A stretch of 64,000 nt of DNA from Pyrinomonadaceae bacterium (GCA_021228405.1 JAJQRF010000011.1:1-64000), one strand, 5' to 3'; numbered from the stretch's first letter, positions 7,415 through 16,520 are shown. The notes: generated by a model from the sequence alone, not told the origin. Translations and numbers: made by a program.

Positions 7415-8011
7415 ATGATTAATAAAGAAGTATCAGAAAGCGAAGAAACTCTGCGAGAAAGTTATACGCTCCCGAAGAAGGAACAGGATCGCTTAACAAG
7501 GATTCAAAATAAATTTTCTGGAATTAAACCGACAATAAAAAAGAGTGAGATAGTTCGCGTAGGAATATATAAAGTTGCTCATTTGGACGAGAAAGACGTT
7601 AAAGAAATATTAGAAGAAAAGCTTGGTAGATTATCAGTTGGTAAGCCAAAAAAGATTGCAGTTATTGAACAATCTACAACGTTAGCAATTACCGTTAATG
7701 ATAAGCAATGGAAGGCAATTTCTACATTGTTTCCAGTATCAAAAAAATCACAAGGAAGACCCAGAGCAGAAAATCGTCAGGTCATCAATGGGATTTTATA
7801 TATTTTCCGATACGAAACTCAAAGAAGAAATGTTCCAGAGGAGTACAGTTCCTATATGACTTGTCGTCGTAGATTAACCATATGGAGAAAAAATGGATTT
7901 TGGAAACAAATATGTAATTCTTTGGTTAATAATGCTTTTAGCGGACAAAAAAAAGAACTTGAAGGTATATTACTGAGAACATGGCTTATTGATACAAATT
8001 TTAAACTATAG
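7415..8011 (+). CDS. Possible RHH-type DNA-binding domain fused to an IS5-type N-terminal domain
   Basis: 198 aa. Residues ~15-85 have a ribbon-helix-helix flavour (IKKSEIVRVGIYKVAHL, then EKLGRLSVGKPKK), like antitoxin or accessory repressor proteins. Residues ~105-170 match the DUF4096-type N-terminal domain of IS5-family transposases (WKAISTLFP, GRPRAENRQVINGILYIF, then SYMTCRRRLTIWRKNGFW). The DDE catalytic part of IS5 is absent and the gene ends normally, so it is either a domesticated DNA-binding protein or a chimera left by an IS insertion. It is divergent from the OGG/QueC operon, with 149 bp between the starts, a position suited to its regulator. Confidence 0.5.
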   Translation: MINKEVSESEETLRESYTLPKKEQDRLTRIQNKFSGIKPTIKKSEIVRVGIYKVAHLDEKDVKEILEEKLGRLSVGKPKKIAVIEQSTTLAITVNDKQWKAISTLFPVSKKSQGRPRAENRQVINGILYIFRYETQRRNVPEEYSSYMTCRRRLTIWRKNGFWKQICNSLVNNAFSGQKKELEGILLRTWLIDTNFKL

Positions 8012-8302
8012 TAAGCAATTAACTGTTTCAAAAATCAAAAAAATATTATATTTGTCGAATTCAGATTAACTATCATAGCAAATTTTAACGCCTTAATTAT
8101 ATATGTCTATTCAAGATTTAATTTACGTTAATAATATACAATTCTCACTAAATGAAATTGGGTTTAGTGGGTGAAACATTGTATTAAGCTTAAATTGCCA
8201 TTAGTAATTGGTGCTACTTTTGCCAATTTTAGGTAGACAACCACTAGTCTAATTGTTTAGTATATCTATACAAACTTACAAAGTTTGTCAAGTTTCTTGA
8301 AT

Positions 8303-8337
8303 AAAAAAGCTAAGACCTTGAAATTCAAAGCCTTAGC
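8303..8337 (-). terminator. Strong intrinsic terminator of the small gene
   Basis: In the minus sense a ~12-14 bp stem (arms GCTAAGGCTTTGAA and TTCAAGGTCTTAGC, two G-U pairs; 8309-8337) is followed by six T (8308-8303). It begins 5 nt after the stop of the small ORF. Confidence 0.8.
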
Positions 8338-8342
8338 CTAGC

Positions 8343-8435
8343 TTATTCAGCTATTGAGATAGTCAAAGTTAGTGTAAATTTGTTGATTGTTAGTCTAATT
8401 TCTACTCTACCTTTGACACATCTAAAGTTCATCAT
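8343..8435 (-). CDS. 30-residue small protein with ideal ribosome binding site
   Basis: From ATG 8435 (a second ATG follows directly): MMNFRCVKGRVEIRLTINKF and then a Thr/Leu-rich tail ending SIAE. AAGGAGGTG lies ~8-10 nt upstream, one of the best Shine-Dalgarno sites in the window. A strong terminator follows at once and a highly structured leader precedes, so this is a compact monocistronic unit of ~250 nt. The peptide alternates hydrophobic and polar residues, suggesting beta strands. No family recognised; a type I toxin or regulatory peptide is possible but unproven. Confidence 0.5.
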   Translation of the reverse strand: MMNFRCVKGRVEIRLTINKFTLTLTISIAE

Positions 8436-8465
8436 AGATGAAACACCTCCTTTTTATTAAGGATG

Positions 8466-8548
8466 CAAGATAGTTAATGTTGGTAGCATTAACTATCTTG
8501 TTTAGCTTATACCTAAGCTAAACTCTTTAAAGGCAAGGAGAAAGCCTT
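8466..8548 (-). ncRNA. Structured 5' leader upstream of the small ORF
   Basis: Three consecutive stem-loops on the minus strand: AAGGC/GCCTT around a loop containing CTCCTT (8548-8530); TTTAGCTTA/TAAGCTAAA (8522-8501, 9 bp, 4-nt loop); and a perfect 14-bp stem CAAGATAGTTAATG/CATTAACTATCTTG with a 7-nt loop (8500-8466). The CTCCTT loop is complementary to the AAGGAG of the small ORF's ribosome binding site, so a loop-RBS interaction could control translation. It may be a leader of the 30-aa gene or an independent RNA. Confidence 0.5.
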
Positions 8549-8573
8549 GATCTTGATTTTTTGATTATAGAAT

Positions 8574-8822
8574 TTATGAACGAAAAACACAAAAAAAATC
8601 CTGTTGTCGGTCAACAAAAAAAGACGCACTCAGAATTTGAATGAACAAAGAATGCTTTACGGCAGTTTTTCCAGACGAACCGCGCTCTTGAATCAGCTTT
8701 TCACGTTTCGCTTTGTGCATATTCTTTGCTTTGCCGTCGGTGAAAGATTCGTCAACTTCGATTTCGCCCTTTATTTTTTCAAAAGTTCCATTCTGTGAAG
8801 CGTATCTGAAGCGGTGAAGCAT
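8574..8822 (-). pseudogene. IS1595-family (ISXO2-like) transposase fragment
   Basis: 82 codons. MLHRFRYASQNGTFEKIKGE, IEVDESFTDGKAKNMHKAKR and GSSGKTAV match the start of the DDE domain of ISXO2-like transposases (first catalytic Asp in EVDES). After GKTAV the frame runs into unrelated residues and stops, so the catalytic core is lost. Confidence 0.7.
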
Positions 8823-9376
8823 AAACTAAGAGGTTTTTGGTAATACCGATAGAGCCGTGAATCTGCAGAAAGCGAAAAATAAAATCATGTCAAAAGATAT
8901 ACATATCGTCCAGAATCTGACAGCAACTCATTTTGGAACAAAACAAGCTGTTTGTGTGCCCCTGAACCTCATGTAATGACACGCATTATTTAATGTTTAA
9001 ATAATGTTCAAGATAAGGTCGTTGTGTTATGCTTTTACACTTAAAAATTATTCGATTTTGAAATAATAAAGTTGTATAGAAATTAATCTGCAAACATTAA
9101 ATAAGAGTTTTTTTACCTTCTTTTATCTCTGATAATTCAGCTTTAGTAAACATCTCTCAAAGGCGGTTTTCCTATGCAACTTATTAGTGTTTCTATCCTA
9201 CTTCCAAATACGTTAAACTAGGATGGGGTTCTCTTGAAACCTTAATAGACTATAATGCCAAAATTTATTTAATGATAGAGACGAGCTAAGCTAACTGCTA
9301 GAAATTTAACCCCTCTACTTTCAGCCAATACTTAATCAGTTAAATTAAAAATGTTACTAAAACCTTAACCATTTCC
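8823..9376. other. Gene-free decayed stretch with transposon debris
   Basis: No convincing gene. It holds short frames, such as a 29-codon one at 8887-8976 and an 18-codon piece on the minus strand starting MFTKAELSEIKEG near 9152, without recognisable families. The only clear element is the left-end fragment at 9041-9085. It probably represents several rounds of IS insertion and deletion. Confidence 0.4.
9041..9085 (+). repeat. Inner left-end fragment of a Tn7-like element
   Basis: TTAAAAATTATTCGATTTTG followed by AAATAATAAAGTTGTATA aligns with 471-510 of the outer left end, that is, only the innermost TnsB-type site (9062-9079). The terminal 100 bp are missing. It marks the deleted edge of another element between the two cargo clusters. 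Confidence 0.65.
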
Positions 9377-9404
9377 TTGATTTACAGCATTACTTGTGTA
9401 TAAT
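9377..9404 (+). promoter_or_regulatory. Putative sigma-70 promoter of the NurA/HerA operon
   Basis: TTGATT (9377-9382), 16 bp spacer, TATAAT (9399-9404), about 100 bp upstream of the first start codon. It is the only good match in the gap. No operator is evident. Confidence 0.5.
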
Positions 9405-9512
9405 TTCTCGCAGATACCATAATTTACGGCGGTTTGAGTAAATCTCAGATTCTCGAAGGTTGAATTTCAACATGTAAGCGAAAATAATTCGTTTTTTACA
9501 TTTTCCACAATT

Positions 9513-10676
9513 ATGAATGGCATTCTAGAACATATTGCCGAAAAAACGAGTGGTAAAGCCTATAAATCTTTTCGCTACTGTTACGACAAAGAGGTAAATG
9601 TCCCGACAGTCGCGTATGACGATCACGAAACTTATATATTAAAACGCGGTCAGATTGCCGAAAGTGACAAAGATATTAAACAAGTTAAGAAACTTGCCGA
9701 CTACGCCAAAGAACTCTCAAAAGTTAAACCTCTTTTTAGTTATTTTCTTGATGGAAGCCGCCGAGTATATAAGATTGATGATATACAGTATCAAAATCGG
9801 CTATTTCCAGTTTTAGGTGGGCAAATAGGCGTTGCCTGTTGCATTAGACCGAATCGTGAATCTTTTTCAGTTAAGGAGATCGAGCGATTACTCGTCTTAT
9901 CACTACCATCATTATCTACGACCCGGGAAAAACATAGAAAGCAGTTTTTAGATAGATTGACAAAAGAAATTAATCAACATCCCCGACTTACAAAATTCGG
10001 TCTTAAGTTCGATGAAATTTTACAGTATAACTCTGACCAAGCCAAAAAAGATGTTGAAGAATATATGAAACGCGGAACAGCGACTATTCAAGACAAAATG
10101 ACTGCTGTTGAAAAATCGACTGTTGCCCTGCTCACACAAAAAAGATTTCTTGATGTAGATAATTATTTGATAAAGGACGGATCATTACAATACTCAAATC
10201 CTCCGTCCGACATGCGCGAACTTGCAAAATATAAAGAAAATTTTAGACGAGTCGTCGGAGTCTCCAAATCATTCAATCCTGAACTGACTAAAGATATAAA
10301 AAGTCAAAGCAACGCCGCCAAAATAGCAAGTTTGGAAATGGGGTATCGAACAGTAGCTTATCGGTATTCGAGTGAAATGTTGGGAGATGTTGAATATGCT
10401 ATTTGGTATGTAAGAATTAGAGAAAAAGCGCGTTCGGTGAGTCCGTTTGCAGGAGTGTTGAAACTAGAAAAGATTCTCGTTACCGACGACGAAAAGAAAA
10501 ACGGAATAGACAGCGAGGAAATTGATCTCATTACCGCTCATATAATCAATGAGCGTAATCCCGTCTGTTACGGTAAAGACGAACGTTGGGCGAATCATTT
10601 ATACCCAGTTTTTCTGACTGAAACTTTCGTTAAAAGTAAGTATTTAAGCGATTTACATTTTATTAATTTATTTTAA
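9513..10676 (+). CDS. NurA-domain nuclease-like protein
   Basis: 387 aa. The segment FSYFLDGSRRVYKI (Asp80, DGS) matches the first metal-binding motif of NurA nucleases, and the gene is followed after 12 nt by a HerA-like ATPase, the standard partner. NurA is a Mn-dependent 5'-3' exonuclease/endonuclease that works inside a HerA hexamer. The C-terminal part has EDER-like charged blocks but I could not fix further catalytic residues by eye. There is no clear Shine-Dalgarno before the ATG at 9513. It opens a four-gene operon with HerA, a GHKL ATPase and a radical SAM protein, consistent with a defence or DNA-processing system rather than housekeeping repair. Confidence 0.65.
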   Translation: MNGILEHIAEKTSGKAYKSFRYCYDKEVNVPTVAYDDHETYILKRGQIAESDKDIKQVKKLADYAKELSKVKPLFSYFLDGSRRVYKIDDIQYQNRLFPVLGGQIGVACCIRPNRESFSVKEIERLLVLSLPSLSTTREKHRKQFLDRLTKEINQHPRLTKFGLKFDEILQYNSDQAKKDVEEYMKRGTATIQDKMTAVEKSTVALLTQKRFLDVDNYLIKDGSLQYSNPPSDMRELAKYKENFRRVVGVSKSFNPELTKDIKSQSNAAKIASLEMGYRTVAYRYSSEMLGDVEYAIWYVRIREKARSVSPFAGVLKLEKILVTDDEKKNGIDSEEIDLITAHIINERNPVCYGKDERWANHLYPVFLTETFVKSKYLSDLHFINLF

Positions 10677-10688
10677 GGAAACTGCCCC

Positions 10689-12353
10689 ATGAAAATAGGA
10701 AAGATCGTTGCGACCGAACGAACACCTTCCACAGTGGATGAATTTTACTTCTGGACGGATCAAAAGCTGATTTTAAAGCCGTTCGATGTCATAAAGGTAG
10801 AGCATATTCGTGAATCCGTAACATACGGCATAATAGAGGAAATTTCACACATTACAGACTCGAGCAGTGCACTCGGAGGGTATATTTCCAGTGATTTCGG
10901 TGATCTCGAAATTACTCCCAATATGACTCGCATCGGCATGAATTACGTCAAAGCCCGTGTTTTAGGAAATTCCAAAGACATATACACCCCAGTCTTCGAT
11001 AGCAGTCCGGTTATGTTTGCTGATAGCAAGGATATTGAGCAGGCGTTGGGGCTTTCAGAAATAAAAAATCCTTTGCCTTGCGGTTATGTGGAAATGTATG
11101 AAGATAATCCCGTTTCCGTGCCGGTATTTTTCAATTCTCAATTTCTAATTGGACCAGACGGTGCGCATTTAAATATTTCTGGAATTTCCGGCTTGGCATC
11201 TAAGACCTCTTATGCCATGTTTTTGCTCAAAGCTATTCAGGATAAATATGCAAAAGAAGACCGAACCTCCGATGACAACAATAAAAACAGCGTTGCATTC
11301 GTAATCCTCAATGTCAAAGGACGCGATCTTTTATCGCTCGATGAACCCAATACTGATCTTAGTGTAAAGGAACGTTCTATTTACAAGAAGTTAAATATAG
11401 AACCGACTCCCTTTGAAAATGTGCGGTATTTCTATCCATTTTCATCCGACCCCTCAAGTGTTACATATGCTAAAGAGTTATTTGATAACCAGAAATATTT
11501 AGGCAAAGCTCACCAATACGCTTATACATATTCGCAAGATAAAAGTAAAATTGACATGCTTTTTTCCAACGTTGAAGATTCGAGCGGAACGATGGACTCC
11601 ATACTGTCGATAATTAGTTCGGAGAATAGCGAGTTTGCAAGCATTACCGAATGGAGACGCTTTAAGGAAGAACTTGAAAAAAACAAAAAAAGAGATTCCG
11701 GCAGCGATAAGGAAATAATGGTCGTAAGTTGGCGTAAGTTTAGTCGTCATTTCAATCGCATTTATGAAAAAAGTTCGATTTTTGTCGATAATCTTGATCC
11801 AAATAAGGGCGAAATACGACTTGCCGACGAAATCGCCAATATTAAGAAGAACGACGTGTTCGTCATCGACATCGCCAAACTGGAAGATGATCTTCAGGGA
11901 TTTGTTTTCGGCGATGTTATTAACTCAATTTATGATTTAAAGCTCGGCAGAAACGACGACCGCGATCCCGACGATATTCCATCGAAAATAATTATTTTCG
12001 TTGATGAGTTGAATAAATATGCCTCCAGTGACGTGCCGAAAAATTCCGGCGTTCTCAGACGTTTATTAGAGATAACCGAACGCGGGAGATCGCTTGGTGT
12101 CATTTTGTTCTCGGTCGAACAATTTAGAAGTGTAATTAACGACCGTGTTAAAGGTAATTGTTCAACGAACGCATATGGCAGAACCAATTCGACGGAAAGC
12201 ACGAAAACAGACTATCGGCACATTCCGCAGGTTTACCGAACGATAATGACTAGATTTAAACCGGGCGAATATATTATTGACCATCCAGCATTTCGTTCCC
12301 TACTACATATAAAATTTCCGCGACCAGTTTATAAACAGCATTCAAATGGATAA
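10689..12353 (+). CDS. HerA-like hexameric ATPase/translocase
   Basis: 554 aa. The N-terminal ~70 residues look like a HAS barrel (GKIVATERTPSTVDEFYF, YGIIEEISH). The P-loop at 165-174, GISGLASKTS, departs from the usual GxxGxGK[ST] by Ser before the Lys. The Walker B is IIIFVDELNKYA, followed by RRLLEITERGRSLGVILFSV and a conserved C-terminal motif around RFKPGEY, all typical of HerA/FtsK-clade DNA pumps. It probably drives DNA through a NurA nuclease. It overlaps the next gene by 8 nt, so it is translationally coupled to the GHKL ATPase. Confidence 0.75.
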   Translation: MKIGKIVATERTPSTVDEFYFWTDQKLILKPFDVIKVEHIRESVTYGIIEEISHITDSSSALGGYISSDFGDLEITPNMTRIGMNYVKARVLGNSKDIYTPVFDSSPVMFADSKDIEQALGLSEIKNPLPCGYVEMYEDNPVSVPVFFNSQFLIGPDGAHLNISGISGLASKTSYAMFLLKAIQDKYAKEDRTSDDNNKNSVAFVILNVKGRDLLSLDEPNTDLSVKERSIYKKLNIEPTPFENVRYFYPFSSDPSSVTYAKELFDNQKYLGKAHQYAYTYSQDKSKIDMLFSNVEDSSGTMDSILSIISSENSEFASITEWRRFKEELEKNKKRDSGSDKEIMVVSWRKFSRHFNRIYEKSSIFVDNLDPNKGEIRLADEIANIKKNDVFVIDIAKLEDDLQGFVFGDVINSIYDLKLGRNDDRDPDDIPSKIIIFVDELNKYASSDVPKNSGVLRRLLEITERGRSLGVILFSVEQFRSVINDRVKGNCSTNAYGRTNSTESTKTDYRHIPQVYRTIMTRFKPGEYIIDHPAFRSLLHIKFPRPVYKQHSNG

Positions 12354-13896
12354 TCAAAAAAAGCCGATAATCGGCAAGTTTGTTATAGAAAATTTGACCA
12401 CAGGCATGTATTCCGATTCGCGTAGCGTGTATCGCGAATACGTTCAGAATTCTGCCGACTCAATTGATAAAGCGATAACACAAAGGCTCATTGGCGAAAA
12501 AGACGGTGAAATTCACATCGAAATCGATGAATTCAGTAAAAAAATTTTGTTTCAAGATAACGGAACTGGAGTTTCGGTCGATAAGGTACAGGATTTGCTT
12601 CAAGATGTTGCCCAATCAGAAAAGGAATTGGGAAAAGATAAAGGATTCAGAGGTATCGGACGACTTGGCGGTTTGGCATATTGCGAAAAACTAATTTTTG
12701 AAACTTCTTTTTCCGGTGAGGATAGAAAATCAATTATGGTATGGGACGCTAAACGACTGCGCGATACTCTCGCCGACCGTGAAAAAAAGCAGGCAGCTGA
12801 CGATCTGATTATGGCAGTTACTTCCTTTGAAACAAAACCCGAAAAAGTTGATGAGCATTACTTTCGAGTTACGATGTCAGGAGTTAGCAATCCAACGCTT
12901 TTAAATTTATCGGTCATACGAGATTATCTTCGATTTACGGCTCCTGTTCCTTTTGATAGTTCTTTTATCTTTCGCTCAAAAATCTATGAAGAAATGTACA
13001 AAGACGGAGTTAAAATTGATGAATACAATCTTTTCGTTAACGCTGAGCGAATTTACAAAGGATACAAAACATTTCTTTACAAAGATAATAATGGAGTACC
13101 GACCAAAATAGGCGAGGTAAAAGACGTTAATATCTTCAAAGAATACTCGAAGGACAATAAAATTCTTTTCTGGGGATGGCACAGCGTTTCCGATATTCAA
13201 AATCTTCATCTGACAAAAATAAACAAGGGTAGAGGGCTTCGTTTGAGAAAGCATAACATCCAAATTGGCGACGAATTTAGATTGGAGCGCCTGTTTAAAG
13301 ATCCGCGATACAACCGATATGTTCTGGGTGAAATCTACGCATTCGATCCTGATTTGATTCCTAATGGTAGAAGAGACGATTTTGAAGCGAATTCGGTTTA
13401 TAACGAATTACAGGAAAAGTTGAAACCGATCTGTGTTGAAATCGACAGACTTTGTAACCGAGCTTCCGACATTCATTCTGCAAAGCGTAAGATCGACGCT
13501 TTTTATGAGTTAAAGCAGTCAGTGGATGAAAAGCAAAAAAACGGCGTAACGAACCGAGACGATTTGATAAAGCTGGAAACGGAGTTGCGCCAGAAAAAGG
13601 AAGTCGCCGAAAAAGCTGAAAAAACATTAAATAAATTCAAAGAAATTGCATCTACTGATACTGAAACCCCCATTGCAAAGATTTTTAAGGAAACGGTGAA
13701 GAATGAGATTCCTAAAGTATATGAGGCTAAGATTGAAATTGATTACAAAAAGCCGATTTTCAGAACCGATAAATTAAGCAAGCTGGATCGTTCCCAGAGA
13801 AAGTTGATGTCAGAGGTTTACGCCATTATTCAAAGTGTACTTTCTCCAGATCTATCGGAGAATCTTATCAAAAAAATCGAAGAAAATTTCAAGTAG
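12346..13896 (+). CDS. GHKL (Hsp90/MORC-like) ATPase
   Basis: 516 aa. A Bergerat ATP-binding fold is visible: N-box REYVQNSADSID (Glu31, Asn35), G1 box FQDNGTGVS (Asp71, Gly73, Gly75) and G2 box KGFRGIGRLGGL (100-110). The middle part resembles the transducer region of Hsp90/MORC-like proteins, and residues ~395-445 are a charged coiled coil (KLETELRQKKEVAEKAEKTL). Such proteins clamp by ATP-driven dimerisation. Coupled by overlap to HerA upstream and 10 nt before the radical SAM gene. In this operon it could act as a DNA clamp, switch or chaperone; which one cannot be decided from sequence. Confidence 0.75.
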   Translation: MDNQKKPIIGKFVIENLTTGMYSDSRSVYREYVQNSADSIDKAITQRLIGEKDGEIHIEIDEFSKKILFQDNGTGVSVDKVQDLLQDVAQSEKELGKDKGFRGIGRLGGLAYCEKLIFETSFSGEDRKSIMVWDAKRLRDTLADREKKQAADDLIMAVTSFETKPEKVDEHYFRVTMSGVSNPTLLNLSVIRDYLRFTAPVPFDSSFIFRSKIYEEMYKDGVKIDEYNLFVNAERIYKGYKTFLYKDNNGVPTKIGEVKDVNIFKEYSKDNKILFWGWHSVSDIQNLHLTKINKGRGLRLRKHNIQIGDEFRLERLFKDPRYNRYVLGEIYAFDPDLIPNGRRDDFEANSVYNELQEKLKPICVEIDRLCNRASDIHSAKRKIDAFYELKQSVDEKQKNGVTNRDDLIKLETELRQKKEVAEKAEKTLNKFKEIASTDTETPIAKIFKETVKNEIPKVYEAKIEIDYKKPIFRTDKLSKLDRSQRKLMSEVYAIIQSVLSPDLSENLIKKIEENFK

Positions 13897-13906
13897 AGCA
13901 AAAGTT

Positions 13907-15952
13907 ATGAAACGAAACATACTTCTTGTCGAACCGAATTACTCGAATAAATATCCGCCTATCGGTCTGATGAAAATCGCTACCTACCACCGAATGTTAG
14001 GTGACGATGTTCGTTTTTACAAAGGCAATATGCAAGATTTCATTATTGATTTGCTTTATGAGGATTGTGTTGAAAAATTGATGAACATTGATTCGGAAGT
14101 GCCGTGGCGAACACATAAAAGTGCAATTAAACGGTTTATCAAGCTCAAGAAGAACCAACTTATTTTTTTGGAAGAACTCGGACTTCAGAATAATGATTAC
14201 AAAGAATTGATATTACGATGTTTGATTGATTTTGCCGACTATTATCGCAAGAAAAAATACATCGAAAGTCCGCGCTTCGACCGCATATATGTGACAACTT
14301 TGTTCACATTTTACTGGAAGATAACAATTGAAACGATCAATTTTTGTAAATACCTCGTAAAAGATATAAACGAACTAAAAATCGGTGGTGTTTTGGCAAG
14401 CTTGCTTCCCACAGAACTCGAAAACGAGGTAAGGATAAAACCGATTACTGGACTTTTAGATAAACCGGGAGAACTTGATCCTGAGATGTCAAAAGCCAAG
14501 AAAATTATCATAGATAATCTTCCTCTCGATTATTCTATTCTCGATGAAATTGAATACGAATATCCAACAAAAAGTGCATATTTTACATTCATGACAAAGG
14601 GTTGTACTCGCAAGTGCGCTTTCTGTTCCGTACCAAAACTCGAACCCGAGTACAAACCGAAAATTGAAACCATCGATAAATTTCAAGAGGTCAAAAAGAG
14701 ATTCGGTGATCAGCAAAATCTATTGCTGATGGACAATAATGTTCTGGCATCGCCTAAATTTCATGAAATCATCGATGAGATAAAAGATATGGGTTTCCAT
14801 AAAGGCGCGACTTACGTCGAACCTAATCAGTTAGAAATTGCGGTAAAAAATTTAGAAAGTGGCTTTAATGATAAAGGATTAACTCGGCGTGCTTTTCGTT
14901 TGATGAATGAGCTTATATCAAGATTAAAAGGTGATGTCGCGCAGAATTATTATGATATTTTGGCTGACAAGGACTTACTAAATCTTGACACCGTTACCAA
15001 AGAAAAAATTCTCGAAGTTTATCCACATATAAAAGATACATACGAGAAATACCGGAACAAAACTCCAAGATTGAGATATGTTGATTTTAATCAAGGGACT
15101 GATTGTCGATATGTAACGGAAGATTTGATGAAAAAAATGAGCGAAATTCCGATCAGACCTCTCCGCATTGCTTTCGATTATCTAGGACTGCGCGAAAAAT
15201 ACACCGAAGCCGTTAGATTAGCTGCCAAATACGGAATAAAGGAACTTTCAAATTATATACTTTATAATTTCAATGATAAGCCAGAAGAGCTTTATGAAAG
15301 ATTAAAAATCAACGTCGAGTTAGGCAAAGAATTCGGTGTTGCAATCTTCTCTTTCCCAATGAAGTTTATTCCGCTATTCGGAGACGAAGCAAAGCACCGT
15401 CAACACACGGGAAAATTCTGGAACAAAAAATTTGTCCGTGCAGTTCAATCAATACTTAACGTCAGTAAAGGAATTGTCGCCCCGTATCATCCTAATAAAA
15501 AAGCGACGTTTTTTTATGAAGCCTTTGGAAAAGATTTGGACGAATTTTTCGAGATTCTACATATGCCGGAAACATATATCATCTATCGGCATTTGTGTCG
15601 TCATAAACTAGACTACACAAAAGTTTGGGAAGAAGAATACCGAAGCCTTTCTGTTAAAGATTTGAGAGTAGCACAAGAGATAATACGGAGCAACGATTTT
15701 TCAAATGAAAATATATTGAAGAAAAAACCGTCCAAAAAAGTTAAACATTTTATGCGGCATTACAGAATGATTAGCAGAAATTCAATTGAAGAGAACGATA
15801 AGGAATACAAAAAAATTAAAAAACTTTATGACGATATGATCAAAAACGACCAATTTATCGATCTTACACTAACTTATGATTTTGAAGCGACAGAGGATAG
15901 AAAGTTGAATTATGATTCACAACTTCCATTGATAAAGTATGCGAGAATTTGA
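13907..15952 (+). CDS. Radical SAM protein with B12-binding-like N-terminus
   Basis: 681 aa from ATG 13907; the longer frame from 13835 would overlap the GHKL gene and lacks family sequence. The N-terminus (ILLVEPNYSNKYPPIGLMKI) resembles the cobalamin-binding-like domain of B12-type radical SAM enzymes, but no DxHxxG cobalamin motif is seen. The cluster-binding motif CTRKCAFC (C233, C237, C240) lies in the centre. The C-terminal ~250 residues are basic and unfamiliar. Radical SAM enzymes cleave SAM to a 5'-deoxyadenosyl radical for modification reactions; substrate here unknown. Last gene of the operon and unusual beside a HerA-NurA pair. Confidence 0.7.
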   Translation: MKRNILLVEPNYSNKYPPIGLMKIATYHRMLGDDVRFYKGNMQDFIIDLLYEDCVEKLMNIDSEVPWRTHKSAIKRFIKLKKNQLIFLEELGLQNNDYKELILRCLIDFADYYRKKKYIESPRFDRIYVTTLFTFYWKITIETINFCKYLVKDINELKIGGVLASLLPTELENEVRIKPITGLLDKPGELDPEMSKAKKIIIDNLPLDYSILDEIEYEYPTKSAYFTFMTKGCTRKCAFCSVPKLEPEYKPKIETIDKFQEVKKRFGDQQNLLLMDNNVLASPKFHEIIDEIKDMGFHKGATYVEPNQLEIAVKNLESGFNDKGLTRRAFRLMNELISRLKGDVAQNYYDILADKDLLNLDTVTKEKILEVYPHIKDTYEKYRNKTPRLRYVDFNQGTDCRYVTEDLMKKMSEIPIRPLRIAFDYLGLREKYTEAVRLAAKYGIKELSNYILYNFNDKPEELYERLKINVELGKEFGVAIFSFPMKFIPLFGDEAKHRQHTGKFWNKKFVRAVQSILNVSKGIVAPYHPNKKATFFYEAFGKDLDEFFEILHMPETYIIYRHLCRHKLDYTKVWEEEYRSLSVKDLRVAQEIIRSNDFSNENILKKKPSKKVKHFMRHYRMISRNSIEENDKEYKKIKKLYDDMIKNDQFIDLTLTYDFEATEDRKLNYDSQLPLIKYARI

Positions 15953-16073
15953 AATAATCAAGTAATTCAAGAATTACTGATCTTATCTTAAATATCCTGC
16001 TAAATTGTTGCTTACAAAATAATAAATCAAATCCTTTTTACTTTGTTTTGTAATTGGAGAATCTAATTTTTTG

Positions 16074-16520
16074 TTAAAGCCAATTATTATTCTTGATATT
16101 TAAATGAAATATATACTCTTTTAATTCAGTAAGAATCGCTCCAGCCTTCTTTGAGTTTCCTATTTCAAAATAACTCAAACTGAGCCAAATTTTTGCTGTC
16201 AAATCTTCTTTGTCTGCTTCTAAAGCATTTTCAAGATGTATTATTGCTTGCTTGTAGTCGTTGTTATTGATAAAAACTTCGGCAATACGCCGATGCAGTA
16301 ATGAAATGTTTGGGTTTTCAGCAATGATGGATTCCAAACAATTAACCGTTTTGTCGGAATCACCCTCTATTAAATGAATGATCGACATGCCGAAGTTCTG
16401 AGCCGTATTATTTGGATGGGTCTTAATGATATCGCTTAGGTTTTTCAATAGATTACTGGATCGACAAGCACACTCTAGTGAGAAATCATTTTTACCATTT
16501 GTTGCAATTTGTTCGGACAT
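16074..16520 (-). CDS. TPR-repeat protein
   Basis: 148 aa, soluble, with tandem tetratricopeptide-like helices (SLLHRRIAEVFINNNDYKQA, then IHLENALEADKEDLTAKIWL, then YFEIGNSKKAGAILTEL), i.e. about three TPRs. It presumably mediates protein contacts. The start lies 11 nt downstream of the SH3 protein gene on the same strand, so the two form an operon. No enzyme motif seen. Confidence 0.6.
   Translation of the reverse strand: MSEQIATNGKNDFSLECACRSSNLLKNLSDIIKTHPNNTAQNFGMSIIHLIEGDSDKTVNCLESIIAENPNISLLHRRIAEVFINNNDYKQAIIHLENALEADKEDLTAKIWLSLSYFEIGNSKKAGAILTELKEYIFHLNIKNNNWL

Noticed and set aside
8466-8548. Retron msr/msd RNA
   Set aside because: No reverse transcriptase gene lies nearby; stem-loops precede a small ORF with its own RBS and terminator instead.
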